Assembly: GCA_014526335.1 (NCBI GenBank)
Contig: JACTAT010000044.1
Span: forward strand, 457,039 to 521,038
Direction: 5' to 3'
Origin: Chrysaora quinquecirrha
Taxonomy: Eukaryota; Cnidaria; Scyphozoa; Semaeostomeae; Pelagiidae
Length of the DNA: 64,000 nt
Below are positions 18,587 through 30,550 of this stretch, piece by piece. Position 1 is the first letter of the stretch; each line of letters begins with the position of its first letter. Both the position numbers and the translations under genes were made by a program. The notes beneath the pieces are model-generated. The model was not told the origin of the DNA and did no database searches. It saw nothing but the letters and a program-made list of their open reading frames with translations.

Positions 18587-21500
18587 TTATGAAAATAAAT
18601 ATTTTGTTGGAGCTTTGCGTATTTCAATGGGTGTTTCATTCCAAATCTTAACCCCCGTTACAGAGATGAACTTGGTTTTGAAATTAGTTCTAGCTTTAGG
18701 TTGCGCAAAGTTCCCAGCAGAAGCCTGTCGTGTGTTTATTTTATGAACAGTTCTAACTTGATTGAAGAGATTTCCAATCACTTCATCTATACTACATTTC
18801 GATACCTGGTACATTAATTTAGCACATTCAAACTTATAGCAGCTTTCAAAGTCTAAAGTATTCATTTTTTTAAATAGAGGTTTGCTTGGATGCAAGCATC
18901 CAGTAAATGTCATAAGTCTTACTGCTTGTTTTAGTTTAATTTTCAGTGGGCTTAGGATTGAATCACATGCAGATCCCCAGCTAGTCAATCCATAGTTAAT
19001 GTAAGGCAATATAAAAGCATTATATATGTTTCTTAGGATAGGTTTCGTAACATTATGCCGCAATTTTGCCAAAATTCCAAGATTTTTTGAGATTTTTAAT
19101 TTATTTTGCTGAATATGTGATGCCCAAGAAAGATTCTTATCGATCAATACTCCAAGATACTTCACATACTCTTTTTCTTCTAAATAGTTGCTGTTTATAC
19201 ACATTTTAATATTATAATTACGTTTTTTTTTGCTTTGAGTGAATAACTAAAAAATTTGATTTGCCTGTATTTAGGGTAAGCCTATTAGCAATAAGCCAGT
19301 CAAACACTTTATTTAGTTCTCTGTTTACTGTGGACTCTGGAGCCTTCAAATCAGGATGAGAGTAGATTATGCTTGTATCATCAGCAAATAGGCGAAAATT
19401 AAGAATGTTTGATGAGAATAGAATGTCATTGATATAAATAAGAAAAAGCAGTGGTCCGAGAACACTGCCCTGGGGCACGCCATAATAAACTTCTTGTTCA
19501 TCTGAAAGCTCATTCTCAATTGAGACAGGTTGAGACCTGTCCGATAAATAGGATTTAAACCAGTTTAAGGCCGTGCCACTTATTCCATAATGCTCTAGTT
19601 TCTGAATTAGGATTCAATGATCTACTGTGTCAAATGCCTTTGCAAAGTCAAGAAAAATGCAACAAGTAAACTTTTTATTTTCAATTGAGTCTATCAAGTT
19701 TGAACATACATCTAATATGGCATGATTCGTTGACTTATTTTTTTTAAATCCAAATTGATGTTTAAAAATAACGTTGTTTTTCTCCAGAAAATCAATGACA
19801 CGCTTATACATTAGTTTCTCAAAAATTTTATTAAAAATTGGGAGAAGCGATATTGGGCGGTAATTGTTAACTTCTTGTCTTGAGTTTGCTTTGAAAACTT
19901 GTATTACTTTTGTGTATTTCAGCAATGAAGGACAATATCCTAAGCCAAAAGATGCATTTATTAGGCATGTTAAGGGTACAGTTACATGTTGATGAATTGG
20001 TTTTATCAGCTTAACAGGGATATCATAAGCATCTGCTGCTTTTGACTCATCAAGATTTTTTATTATATCTGATACTTCACTCTGTGTTACAGGGGCAATA
20101 AAGAAGCTCTGTAATACTTTATTTTTTAGATAGTCAATGTGGCTGGTGGTGGGATTTCTCAGCTTGCCTACAAGGTTTTTGGCTACTCCAGTAAAGAATT
20201 CATTAAAATAATTTGCACTTTTCTTTCTATCTTTTTCTAATTTACCATTTATATTCATGTTTAGATTTTGGTTGGGTTTACGGTTTGATCTGTTGATTAG
20301 ATCATTAATTGCTTTCCACGTTTGTTTTGAATTATTTTTGAATTTTTCAAAGTAAGAAATATAATAGTTATTTTTACTTTTCCTTATAAAATGATAGAGA
20401 TTATCTCTATATAGTTTGTAACGTTGATACCAGAAAGAGTCCTTAGTTTCCAGAAATTTCTTAAATAGCTTGTTTTTGATTGATATGGACTTTAGAATAC
20501 CTCGAGTGATCCATGGTTTTCGCTGTTGTTTAACTTGTTTTCTGGATAATTCTCTTATTGGAGCATGTTTGTTGATAACATGTAAAATACCGTTTTGAAA
20601 CATTGTATATTCGATTTCTAACTCTTTCGTACTATCAGCACTAATATTCACGAAATTGAACTCTTTTGTATCTTGTTGATAATCATTTTCATTGAAATTG
20701 CGAAAGTCCCTCTTTTGCTTCCTCAGAGGTTTTATTTTACTCACTGATTTTTCAATTATCACAAAGTTTGGCATATGGTCTGATACCTTAGGAATTAGAT
20801 TTCCACTTTTAGTTATAGAATCAATGGAGTTTAGAAATATATTATCTACTAATGCAGGTCTGCTGTTGTCAGTGCATCGAGAAGGTTGTAGGATGAGTGG
20901 TTGATAAAAATTGGAGAGCATAATATTTAGGAAGTTGTCAACACTAGGTATCTTTTCGTATTTTAGAAGATCAAAGTTAAAATCATCCGAAAGGGCAACA
21001 AGCTTTTTCTCTTTCGAAATTTTTCTAATTTGTTCTGTAAGATAATCAACAAAAACAGTTGGGTTCTTACGTGGGTGGTTATAAATTACCGCTAATATTA
21101 TGTTGGACCCACGAGAGTTTTCGATTTCTATCCAAAGTGCTTCGAATTCGCTATTGTTGTCTTTATATGCTTTTTATGAGATCATCTCTAACCAAGAATT
21201 TAAGATCGCTTCTTATAAATACACTACATCTTTCGAATGCCATGTTTTAGATAACGAAATTACATCAAAACTGAAATCGAGGCTTTGAAGTAAGATTTCT
21301 AGGTTTTCATGTTTTTTCGTAATTGAAGCAACATTAGAGTGGAAAATGCTAAACGTCTTAAAGATTTGCTTTAAATTATTCTCAGTCAATTTATGGAAGT
21401 CATAAAGTGTATAATAGTCAAAGTTGGACTGAAAGTTCAAATTTTCTCAATATCATTGTTATAAAGTACATCACGTTCTTTTAAGTTCAGCTTGCACAAT

Positions 21501-21620
21501 TCAAGTTTTTCTAGCATACTATAATCACATGACTCAGTGCTTCTACTTTGGCATGCGCAAGGAAAATTCGAATTAAATGTTAGCTGATGCAGTTCTGTGT
21601 TATCCAAATCTGAAAAGGAA
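18587..21620 (-). pseudogene. Degenerate APE-type LINE (jockey/CR1/L2-like), ORF2
   Basis: Minus strand, in order: an N-terminal region (FDLDNTELHQLTF near 21600), endonuclease start (SIFHSNVASITKKHENLEIL), remaining endonuclease (ending PKVSDHMPNFVII), and reverse transcriptase with YRPISLLPIFNKIFEKLMY and CIFLDFAKAFDTVDH. Then come PQGSVLGPLLFLIYINDI, the FADD catalytic motif (RLFADDTSI) and the thumb. Breaks: at least three frame changes in the endonuclease (21.42-21.1 kb), a TGA right after TVDH at about 19614, and a frameshift in a run of nine A near 19214. It lies within an intron of the HECT gene in the same orientation. It is dead as a source element. Confidence 0.85.
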
Positions 21621-22253
21621 ATTGATCATGGCGACACGACGAGCATGCCCACTCTTTCACAATATTTGATGGTAAAGCCGACATGACATGATTCTATTAA
21701 GGATAGTGCTTATTGCTTATGTTACTGAATGTGTCCAAACCTACCATGTATGCAATAATTTCCATATTTTATGTGTTAAATAACTGAAATATTTACCACA
21801 TAAAATAATTTTTGCCTCAACTATATTTCAAGCACACACTGACAGGTATATCACAAACAAAAAAGAAACCAACAGTGACATCTTAACTGATACTTTCAAA
21901 ACAATGCTGTGCATCAGCTTGTTTCAATTCTCCATTCCAAGAGGATAAAAATCCCCCCAAAGCATTAATTGTTTAGCCCTTGGAACAATACTACTGTCCC
22001 GTATCTCCAGATGAAATGTGACAATGTGGTCCTTTACAGACGCAATTAAGAAACAAAGAATCCAGTACTCAACCAATATACAACAAAATAATACAATCCA
22101 TTCTCATTGTCCAATAATCCATATAACATCATTCACTTAAAAAGTGAATTACATTAGGCAAGCTATGGCTGTATGAGGCTGGATTGTAGATTTGCAAAAT
22201 TTCAGGCATCAAATTTAATTTCTTTCGAAAGAAGTTTTTAAATTTCAAATTAC
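21621..22253. other. No gene recognised
   Basis: AT-rich intronic sequence between the LINE 5' end and the CUE exon, with no recognisable feature. Confidence 0.5.
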
Positions 22254-22401
22254 CCTTCTCAAGGATATACTCTGTGGCACTGTTTAGACAATCTAAGTGT
22301 GATGCGCTGAAAATAATTTCTTCCTCAGCATCAGGAAACATCTCCTTCAGTCGATTGAATAACATTTCCTGTGGGTTACTGAGGTTCATGCTTGCTTGCT
22401 C
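22254..22401 (-). CDS. CUE-domain exon, probably of the HECT gene
   Basis: Minus strand between acceptor CTGTAG and donor GTAATT: EQASMNLSNPQEMLFNRLKE, then MFPDAEEEIIFSASHLDCLN and SATEYILEK. The spacing of MFP, the hydrophobic positions and the final A-x2-YIL helix fit a CUE (ubiquitin-binding) domain. Strand and order place it upstream of the HECT exons, suggesting a CUE-HECT protein that would bind and transfer ubiquitin. Linkage by splicing is inferred, not shown. Confidence 0.6.
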
Positions 22402-22499
22402 CTACAGATAGATATTGAAACTAATTTGAAAATAATTGACAGTAATATCATTTTGCGTGAGAAACACAGAGCCCTACTATAATGATGGATAGCTGAGTC

Positions 22500-23528
22500 A
22501 TGGAAGTGTTCGGACGTGTTTTTGTTGCGCTCTGTGTTTCAATCTTCTTGTTTTCTTTCGCTGGTTTCAGTGATGAAACTGAAGAAAGAGTTATTGAATA
22601 TGGTTTAATGTTATTTCGATTTCGCAATTCTACAGTTTTTTCAAGAAAATTATGGCTGAAGAAAGTTTTTAGTAAACGTCATAGAAGGAATATTTGAAAT
22701 CATGGCCTGATCCCGAGAAACGTAAGCGGAAAATCATTCGTTTTGTAAATAACAACCCAAGTCTCTGTTTTCTTTTACTTCTTGCTGGCGATGTTGAGCT
22801 AAACCCTGGGCCTGCTTCAGGGTGGAATGCCAAAACTGCTGCAAAAAATGATTTGGCGAAAGTTATCGAGGCACTGGAGAGAATCGAATCTTCACAGTCG
22901 TCGATACTTGAAAAACAAGATCAAATGATGGATCGTCTGTGTAAGATTGAAGATGATATAGAGAAGGTGAAGGCTGATATGGGAGGGCTTGAAAACAAAC
23001 AAGCTGAGACGGAATTTGAGTTAAATAATGTAAAAGATGATGTCTTCAATCATGGCTGCAGATTATATGATCTTGGCTTCCTGGTCGATAAGCAGGAACA
23101 ATACAGTAGAAAGAGCTCGATCAGAATTTACAATCTCGAGGAAGAAGAAAAGGAAGACTGCCAAGATGTGTGCATTAAAGCTTTGAAAAGAGAAATTGAT
23201 GTGGACATTAAGCCAGATGATATCGATATCGTGCATAGGGCCGGGAGGATTAAAGAAAACCAATCGAGAGCGATTCTGGTGAAATTCATTTCTCACAAGA
23301 CTAAAGAAAAGGTCATGCGGAACAAAAAGAAGGCGGTGAATATCAGTATTAAAGAAGATCTTGCTCCAGGTATAAAGAGTATTTTAAATGATATTTTTAA
23401 AAAGAAGGACTTTTTAAATGTAGAAAAAGCTTGGACTATTGATGGCAGGATCAAATTTTGACACGCGTTTCGAAATCAGAAGTTTTGCGGATTACGATAA
23501 ACTTATTAAGGGTAATTTTGAGTACTAG
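22500..23528 (+). pseudogene. LINE ORF1 with 2A-like motif (frameshifted)
   Basis: Starts with a hydrophobic N-terminal leader (MEVFGRVFVALCVSIFLFSF). The frame changes near 22690, then NNNPSLCFLLLLAGDVELNP and GP complete a 2A ribosome-skipping motif. A coiled-coil region (LERIESSQSSILEKQDQMMD) and an L1-ORF1-like RNA-binding domain (QEQYSRKSSIRIYNL...VHRAGR...ILVKF...DLAPGI) follow. A second shift in a TTTT run at 23456-23459 gives a natural-looking end (DTRFEIRSFADYDKLIKGNF). 2A sequences are known from APE-type LINEs, where they release the upstream peptide co-translationally. The product would bind element RNA. Confidence 0.75.
22787..22813 (+). other. 2A ribosome-skipping motif GDVELNPGP
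   Basis: Matches the D-(V/I)-E-x-N-P-G-P consensus exactly and is preceded by the usual Leu-rich helix (LCFLLLLA). Skipping between G and P would separate a leader peptide from the ORF1 protein. Confidence 0.85.
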
Positions 23529-23540
23529 GAATTTGGCCGA

Positions 23541-25236
23541 GATGGTAAAAAAAAGGAATCAAGTTTCTAATAGGGTCAAAGTCAGGAATGAACTGAATTT
23601 TAATAAAGAATCGGCAAATAAAAATTATACATCTTTAAGGGTATGCGCATGGAATGTTAATGGGCTTAGAAGTTCAAAGATTCAACGTATCAAGCAATCT
23701 GGTTGTGACACAGTTTCCGACATTTTGACACGTAATGATCTGGTTTGCTTTTCTGAAACGTGGAGAGATAAAAATGATTCCCTTCTTATTAATTTTGATG
23801 ATGATTTCACAGAATTCCATGAACTTGGGTATAGAAATCATTTAGGGGGTAGGTCATCAGGGGGTATGTCGCTTCTTGTCAGAAAATCAGTTGAAAATAA
23901 CTTTTCAGTGGTTTTTTCTGATAGTTATCATTTTTGGTGTAGGATCAAAAAAAAAGACTATGGTTGGCATTCAGATTTATACATATGTTTTCTTTATATT
24001 CCCCCTAATACGTCAACTTTACTAAGATCAGGACAATCTCTGTCTTTTGAAAAACTTCAGTCGGAATGTGCTTTGTATGAAAGAGATGGGTGGGTTCTTT
24101 TATGTGGGGATTTTAATGCCAGAACAAATACCGTTAACGACTTCATTGAGAATGACGAGGTTGATGAATTTTTACCTCTTGACGTCAGTTACGAACCAGA
24201 TCATCAACTAGAAAAGAGGATTAACAAAGACGTCAGTCCTGTTAACACAAACGGTACCGCTTTCATCGATTTTTGTAAAACGTCTGGATACCGCATTCTT
24301 AATGGGCGTATACATAAAGAAACTTCAAGCAGTTTAACCTGTTTTACAACTAATGGCAATAGTGTAGTTGATTATGCCCTTTTATGTGATAAAAATTTTG
24401 AGATGGTTGAGAAATTAGGCGTGGGTGAAATCTGTGAGCTTTCTGATCATAGCCCAATTGAGATATCGTTAAAATGCCCTTCGAAAAATTGCAATGACAA
24501 AACTGAAATACAGACGGTTACATCGAATAAATTAGTATCTCTCCCTCAAAATGAGATACTTAAAGAAAAGTACAAAAAGCAATCCTTTATTGATGATAGA
24601 GTTTCGGTTGAGAATTTAACGATGGAAATAGAAGGCGAGGAAATGACTACTTTCTTGGATTCTATTTCATTTCAACTCGAGAGTGATGAACTTTCCATTG
24701 AAACAGTTATAAATTCATTAAGGTCTAGGATGATAGTTTTATCTGAAAATCATTTGAAATCTTGAATCCTTTTTAAAGAAAAAACCCAAAAAATCTCAAA
24801 ATCGAGAACAAATTGTGCTTGGTTTGATGAGGAGTGTAAAGAGCTTAAATCGTTATTAAATAAGGCAAGAAAATCTTACCAGGCTGCTTTAAAAGAATCT
24901 AATAACAATCTTTCAAATCCTAAGATAAATGAGTTAAAATCGGCTTATTTCGAATAAAGGAGAAAATATAAGAAAATTTTGAAATTGAAAAGTAAACAGT
25001 TTCTAGTGGTTGAAAAAATGAAACTTTGGGAGTTGAGAGGTAAGGAACCAAAAATATTTTGGAAGAAACTTAAAAGCAGTAAACAAAAAACCATGCTAGA
25101 TTTTACTAATAGTCAACTTAGCGAATATTTTTCTAATCTTTTGGATTCAAGCTCTGCGATGGACACTAATGCCATTACCAACAGGGAAATTGTACATCCT
25201 GCTTTCTGCCCTGACAGCTTAACACAGGAAATGATT
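23541..25236 (+). pseudogene. LINE ORF2, endonuclease half (before foldback insertion)
   Basis: From ATG 23541 (MVKKRNQVSN). APE endonuclease motifs: RVCAWNVNGLRSSKI, CFSETWRD, LLCGDFNAR, NSVVDYAL and ELSDHSPIEI. All catalytic blocks are recognisable. In-frame stops occur at 24763-24765 and about 24955. The frame then continues through CAWFDEECKELK-type linker sequence to ...LTQEMIDES, where the foldback element at 25247 interrupts it. The target duplication (25237-25246) lies in the ORF. Confidence 0.85.
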
Positions 25237-25246
25237 GACGAATCTC

Positions 25247-27120
25247 GGCTATCTCTAAAAAGGGGAACGGGGAATGGGGGAACGGGGAACAGGGGAACGG
25301 GGGAACGGGGGAATCTCTAAAAAGGGGAACAAGAAAATGGCACATCCTACCAAAAAATCGTTTACAACAATGAAAAGAGCTCAACTGAAAACACAGAAAA
25401 TATGTAACTTAGAAACTTTATCTCTGCTTTGCTTAGAAACAACACGGTTTCAAAATCAATTTTCTCAAAATCTCTAAAAGGGGGAACATAAAGCCCGCAT
25501 ATCCTACGAAAAAATCTTAATCTACCAGAGGGTAGAGCTTCTGTTGATTAGCTAATATGTGTTGTAAAAGTGAAGGTAAAATCTAAGAATCACGGTAAAA
25601 CACAAAATATGAAAATCTCTAAAAGGGGAATCGCTTTTGAAAATCTCGAAAAGGGAATCACTTTAGCAAAATCTCTAAAGGGGAACGCAAAAACTACAAC
25701 GTATAGCGCTGAAAATGTATCATTCGAGAGCTTTTTGGCAGCACGTTTTAAATATTACAAAAGTTGTTGAATTTACAGTAAGCTAAGGGGAATAAATCGC
25801 ATATAAAAACGATGAAATAAACGATCGGTGTTATCAATGGGACATAATGAAAAATACTTCTGACATTCACAGCTAATGGAAACCAATTACCGTATTAAGA
25901 CCTGGCTTCGCTCTAGACAAGCATCAAATGACAGTAATTTTGTATTATGTCTGGGCATGGATAAACTCTTTCACCACTTAGCTGTGGAATTTAAGGATTT
26001 CTTTCTATAGTCGGACCTTTCAGTTGCTCAGGCTCAGTTCACTCGTGAGAGAAGATTAGTGAATGTCTTCTACGTCACAAAATTGAGAAATAAGAGTTAT
26101 AGAAACTGCAAAGATACGCTCTTTTTTTATTTAAGAACAATGTTATAAATCTGGATTTCGCCCAGATTTTAGAACAAAATCAGAACAAGCTGAGGCTGAC
26201 ATTTTCATAACCCCTTAGAATATTGGCTGAATATAAAAGTACGATAGTCAAACTGAGAGTAGAAGGAAGCAACAAACATTAAACAAGCATCCTGCATTTT
26301 TACGCAATCCTATTACCACTGAAGACATTCACTAAAAATATTAGTGTCTAAGTCGAGGGGCAATTCACTACTTGAAAATCTCGTACACCTTTGCTGGAAG
26401 TCCTATTGTTTTCTCTGAAGTCCCTTGGAAGTCCTTTTGTTTTAATTTTGTTTTAAGTTCATCCATGCCCAGACATAATAAAAAATTACTGTCATTTGAT
26501 GCTTGTCTAGAGCGAAGCCAGGTCTTAATACGGTAATTGGTTTCCATTAGCTGTGAATGTCAGAAGTATTTTTCATTATGTCCCATTGATAACAGCTTTT
26601 GTAATATTTAAAACGTGCTGCCAAAAAGCTCTCGAATGATACATTTTTCAGCGCTATACGTTGCGTAGTTTTTGCGTTCCCCCTTTTAGAGATTTTGCTA
26701 AAGTGATTCCCCTTTTTCGAGATTTTCGAAAAGTGATTCCCCCTTTTAGAGATTTTCATATTTTATGTTTTACCGTGATTCTTAGATTTTACCTTCACTT
26801 TTACAACACATATTAGCTAATCAACAGAAGCTCTACCCTCTGGTAGATTAAGATTTTTCGTAGGATATGCGGGCTTTATGTTCCCCCTTTTAGAGATTTT
26901 GAGAAAATTGATTTTGAAACCGTGTTGTTTCTAAGCAAAGCAGAGATAAAGTTTCTAAGTTACATATTTTCTGTGTTTTCAGTTGAGCTCTTTTCATTGT
27001 TGTAAACGATTTTTTGGTAGGATGTGCCATTTTCTTGTTCCCCTTTTTAGAGATTCCCCCGTTCCCCCGTTCCCCTGTTCCCCGTTCCCCCATTCCCCGT
27101 TCCCCTTTTTAGAGATAGCC
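25247..27120. mobile_element. 1.87-kb foldback DNA element (MULE-like) with 10-bp target duplication
   Basis: The ends are perfect inverted repeats starting GGCTATCTCTAAAAAGGGGA, flanked by the direct repeat GACGAATCTC at 25237-25246 and 27121-27130. The arms are about 720 bp (to 25965) and 660 bp (from 26457), with one roughly 60-bp indel between them. The loop of about 490 bp has no gene. The motif ATCTCTAAAAGGGG recurs several times inside each arm (for example 25313, 25473, 25615, 25667), like repeated transposase-binding sites. A 10-bp duplication with long inverted arms fits Mutator-like non-autonomous elements; assignment rests on that alone. Confidence 0.9.
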
Positions 27121-27130
27121 GACGAATCTC

Positions 27131-29122
27131 TGAATCGTGATATCACTTTCGACGAAGTAAAAAAACATGTGCAAAAAACTTAAAAACGGAAAGGCGGCAG
27201 GGCTTGATATGTTGAGCCCTCAACTTCTAAAGAATCTTAACGGTAGATACCTTCTGGTATTTACCAAACTTTTCAACAAAATCTTACGATCTGGAAAATT
27301 CCCTGAGGAGTGGTCAGTGGGAATCATTGTATTGCTATTCAAGGGTGGGCAAAAAACAGATTTGAATAACTACAGGGGTATTACACTGCTAAGTATCTTT
27401 GGCAAGTTTTTTCTTGGAATTCTCCTAGAAAGGTTAAACTCTGTGATTTCATGCTATCAAATTCTAGAAGAGAATCAAATTGGGTTTAGAAAGGGTTACC
27501 AAACATCTGATCATATTTTCACACTTCGTGCTTTGATAGATACAACATTTGAAAGGAAAAATTCTCTCTATTTATGTTTTGTAGACTTTAAAAAAGCTTT
27601 TGACTCTGTTGACCATAAGCAGCTGTTAGAGAAAATAGCTGCTTATGGCATTAACGGTAATGTCTTGAAAGTAATTGCATCACCTTATGATAATGTAAAG
27701 TCGTGTGTTAGAGGTAACAATGGGTTGACTGAAATTTTTTCATGTACACGTGGTGTCCGACAAGGATGCCTTCTTAGTCCGGTTCTCTTTGCCTTGTTTC
27801 TAAATGATCTCAATAGTTTCGTAAAAAATTCCTCTGCAGGTGTTTCTTTAGGTAATACCAATATCCACTCTTTGCTGTATGCAGACGACCTAGTTTTGGT
27901 TGCAAAAGACCCTTTCGCAATTTTCACTAATATAGTTAAAATGGAGGTCAACATGGATAAAACTAAGGTTATGGTACTTAGAAAAAACAAAAGAGTAAGG
28001 AAATCTCGTGAGAGTAAAAAGATTTGGAAACTTGGGGATAAAATAGTTAAAGAATGTGAATCTTATAAGTACCTAGGGGTAACAATCAAATCAAACGGGT
28101 CCTTTTCAGATCATGTTGACAAAATTAAAGAAAAAGCTCAAAAATCTTATTATAACCTTTTATCGAAGAGTAGAGAATGGGGTGGTTTTCAACCAAGGCT
28201 CTTTCTCTATCTCTTCGATCACACAATATCACCAATTCTAAATTATGCTTCTGAAGTCTGGGGTTTTGATGAATGGCCCAAATTGGAAACAGTCAATCTT
28301 GGTGCCTGTAAGTATGCACTAGGTGTAAGGACAAATACAACTACCGAGGGTGTATATGCTGAGTTAGGAAGAATCTCTCTAAAACATTACCGTCACATTA
28401 ATATCCTTAAATTCTATAGCCGTTTATCAAAATTAGACTCGCGGCGTTATGCTAGTCTAGCTTATCATTGTCTTATTAAAGATGCTGAAGAAGGGCTGAC
28501 AAATTGGGTTTCAAAAGCTCGCAACCTTAGAGCAATATATGGCATCGAAGACTCTGATAACTCGACTACTATTAAAATGAAGGTCCAAAAACATTTTGAG
28601 TCTGAAGTTTTAAATAAGCTCAAGACCCAAATTGTCGATGATAAAAAATTGAAATTATACGCTTCATTCAAACAGTCTTTTAAATTTGAGCCATACCTTG
28701 ACTTTTTACAAGATTTTAAAACTAGATCCTCCCTAGCAAAATTAAGGCTTAGTTCTCATAATCTTCACATTGAATCAGGTAGATTTGGAAAAATAAATGT
28801 ACCAAGAAACGAAAGACTTTGTCCTTATTGCAAAATGGCGAACCTACATTTAGTTGAAAACGAAGTACATTTTATAATGTTGTGTCCGTTGTATAAAGAG
28901 CAGAGAAAACAAATGCTAGGTATGATAATCCAAAAATTTCCAAATACAGCCAACCTAAATGAAGAAAATATGTATTTTTGGTTAATGACCCAAGAAGAAA
29001 AGGATGTAGTTGAAAACCTGGGATATTTCTGTAACAAATCTTTCGAGAGGAGAAAACGTTTCTTAGAAGGTCCAGAATTACTGTTTGACAATCATGATAT
29101 GAACAAAGATAATGTGGTGTGA
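27131..29122 (+). pseudogene. LINE ORF2, reverse transcriptase half (after foldback insertion)
   Basis: Resumes in frame after the insertion (LNRDITFDEVKKHV), shifts frame in an A run near 27165, then reads KNGKAAGLDMLSPQLL, NNYRGITLLSIFGKF, QIGFRKGYQTSDHI, CFVDFKKAFDSVDH, GVRQGCLLSPVLF and LLYADDLVLV (catalytic YADD). The C-terminal domain ends in a Cys/His motif (RLCPYCK...VHFIMLCPLY). The reverse transcriptase frame itself is 650 codons without a stop. Clade not assigned. Confidence 0.85.
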
Positions 29123-29462
29123 TAGAAAATATCACAAATACAAATGAAAATTAAGAAATTATTTAGAATAAAAAAATATTTGTAGTCATTAATATCTACC
29201 CTCTTTTATAGTTAGCTTGTATGAATGAAACAAGTACAAATGTTAAGTATTCTTATAATTTTGCTTTTCTTTTTATGTGAAATATGTTATGTAGCACATG
29301 AGCGTAATTAAAGTAGTAAAAAAACTTCCTTATTCGAATGTAATTAACAAAAATCTCTTTTTCAAACTTAAATATGTGATAATAATTGTAAAGTAAATGG
29401 TTAAGGGCCATCTCGGCCTAGATGCCAATTGTGAAAAAAAAAGAAAAAAAAAATAATAATAA
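29123..29462 (+). mobile_element. LINE 3' UTR and A-rich tail
   Basis: AT-rich 3' UTR ending GGCCTAGATGCCAATTGTG followed by an A-rich tail (AAAAAAAAAGAAAA... to TAATAATAA) at 29433-29462. This marks the 3' end of the element. Confidence 0.65.
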
Positions 29463-29494
29463 CCAATGAGGAACATGACTTAAGATTTTGGTAC

Positions 29495-29587
29495 CTGACT
29501 CTGATCATAGAAACTTCTATTAGTTTGCTGTTGTTCCCCATCTTCTGGGGCGGAAACCAACATCACTTCATTGTTTTGTCGTATAAG
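29495..29587 (-). CDS. Gln-rich exon b of the HECT gene
   Basis: A 93-nt exon between ...TTTTAG and GTACC. It starts LIRQNNEVMLVSAPEDGEQQ and ends YDQSQ. It closely resembles the exon at 29677-29775 in its first residues (LI-x-Q-x-N-x2-ML) and in its end (-DQ-x-Q), indicating an exon duplication. Function unknown. Confidence 0.5.
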
Positions 29588-29676
29588 CTAAAACGGCAGT
29601 GATATACACAAATAAACATTATAAATGAGATCATTTATTATTATCATATACTTTATAAAAAGACAATGTTAAATAC

Positions 29677-29775
29677 CTGCTCCTGGTCCAAGAAGCTTGT
29701 ACTTTGTTGATGAGGTTGTACTTTTGCTGCTTGATGGTAAAAATCCAGCATGGTCTGATTCTCTTGCTGTATAAG
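29677..29775 (-). CDS. Gln-rich exon a of the HECT gene
   Basis: A 99-nt exon between CTATCAG and GTATTT, starting LIQQENQTMLDFYHQAAKVQ and ending FLDQEQ. Homologous to exon b 90 bp downstream. Both are multiples of three with matching phase, so either or both could be spliced in. Confidence 0.5.
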
Positions 29776-30217
29776 CTGATAGGGTAAAATGTTGTGTCCA
29801 ACGTATTTTATCTTATATTTTGCAAATTTACAAACAAAAATCAAATACCCATGGAAAATATGTGGATATATCTGGATGTATGCTAGACTTACCAGTGGAT
29901 AAAGAGCTCGCAGATATATGTCTCCTTGCTTGGCATTGGCTATTCTCCTCCAATGGACAGGCTTGGTTTAACCAAGGAACCATTTACATATTTCACAACT
30001 TCAAATCTACAAAAAAGAAGGTAAAAAAAAAATAATTGAAAAGCAAATTAATGCTTCAAAAAGCCGATGTTCTTAACTGAAGACAGGTTAATTCTTTTTC
30101 TTAGAAATCAGGTAGATAAAAAGTTTAAGGACTTAGAGTTGATGTAGAATAGAAATCGAAATTGAGAAATCTGTAATTTTTAAACTAGTTAAAATAGACT
30201 GCGGGTTCTATTAGAGT
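29776..30217. other. No gene recognised
   Basis: AT-rich sequence upstream of Gln-rich exon a, with an A-rich run at about 30008-30034. Nothing else is recognised. Confidence 0.5.
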
Positions 30218-30535
30218 TTAAGCTTTAAGATGCATAACACTGCATGTGGTCTGTCAGCTTTGAAAAAACTTAAAAACATCCTTCCACAATCTAAACTGTG
30301 TGATGTTTACCATGCGCTAGTTGAAAGTCGCCTCCGATATGGGAATGTTGTTTGGGGTACCTTATTCAATACCAATCTGCAAACGCTTCAGCGACTACAA
30401 AACAGGGCCTTCTCGATCATTCAAAATAGGCAGAGGAATGAGATTGCTAGGTATAACGCAAGAAACATACAACACAATTTTTCTGAAGGGATATCGTGTA
30501 TAAATATGGATTAATATAATATAATATAATAGACT
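30218..30535 (+). mobile_element. 5'-truncated LINE fragment with (TAATA)n tail
   Basis: Encodes the thumb/connection region of a LINE reverse transcriptase (LCDVYHALVESRLRYGNVVW, then LQTLQRLQNRAFSII) and ends in TAATATAATATAATATAATA-type repeats. It is a dead 5'-truncated insertion in an intron of the HECT gene. Confidence 0.7.
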
Positions 30536-30550
30536 AAGCTGAAAAGTTAC

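Noticed and set aside
25175..27183. Frames such as the Gly/Arg-rich stretch over the GGGGAACGGGG region
   Set aside because: They lie in the inverted arms of the foldback element and mirror each other; they are compositional.
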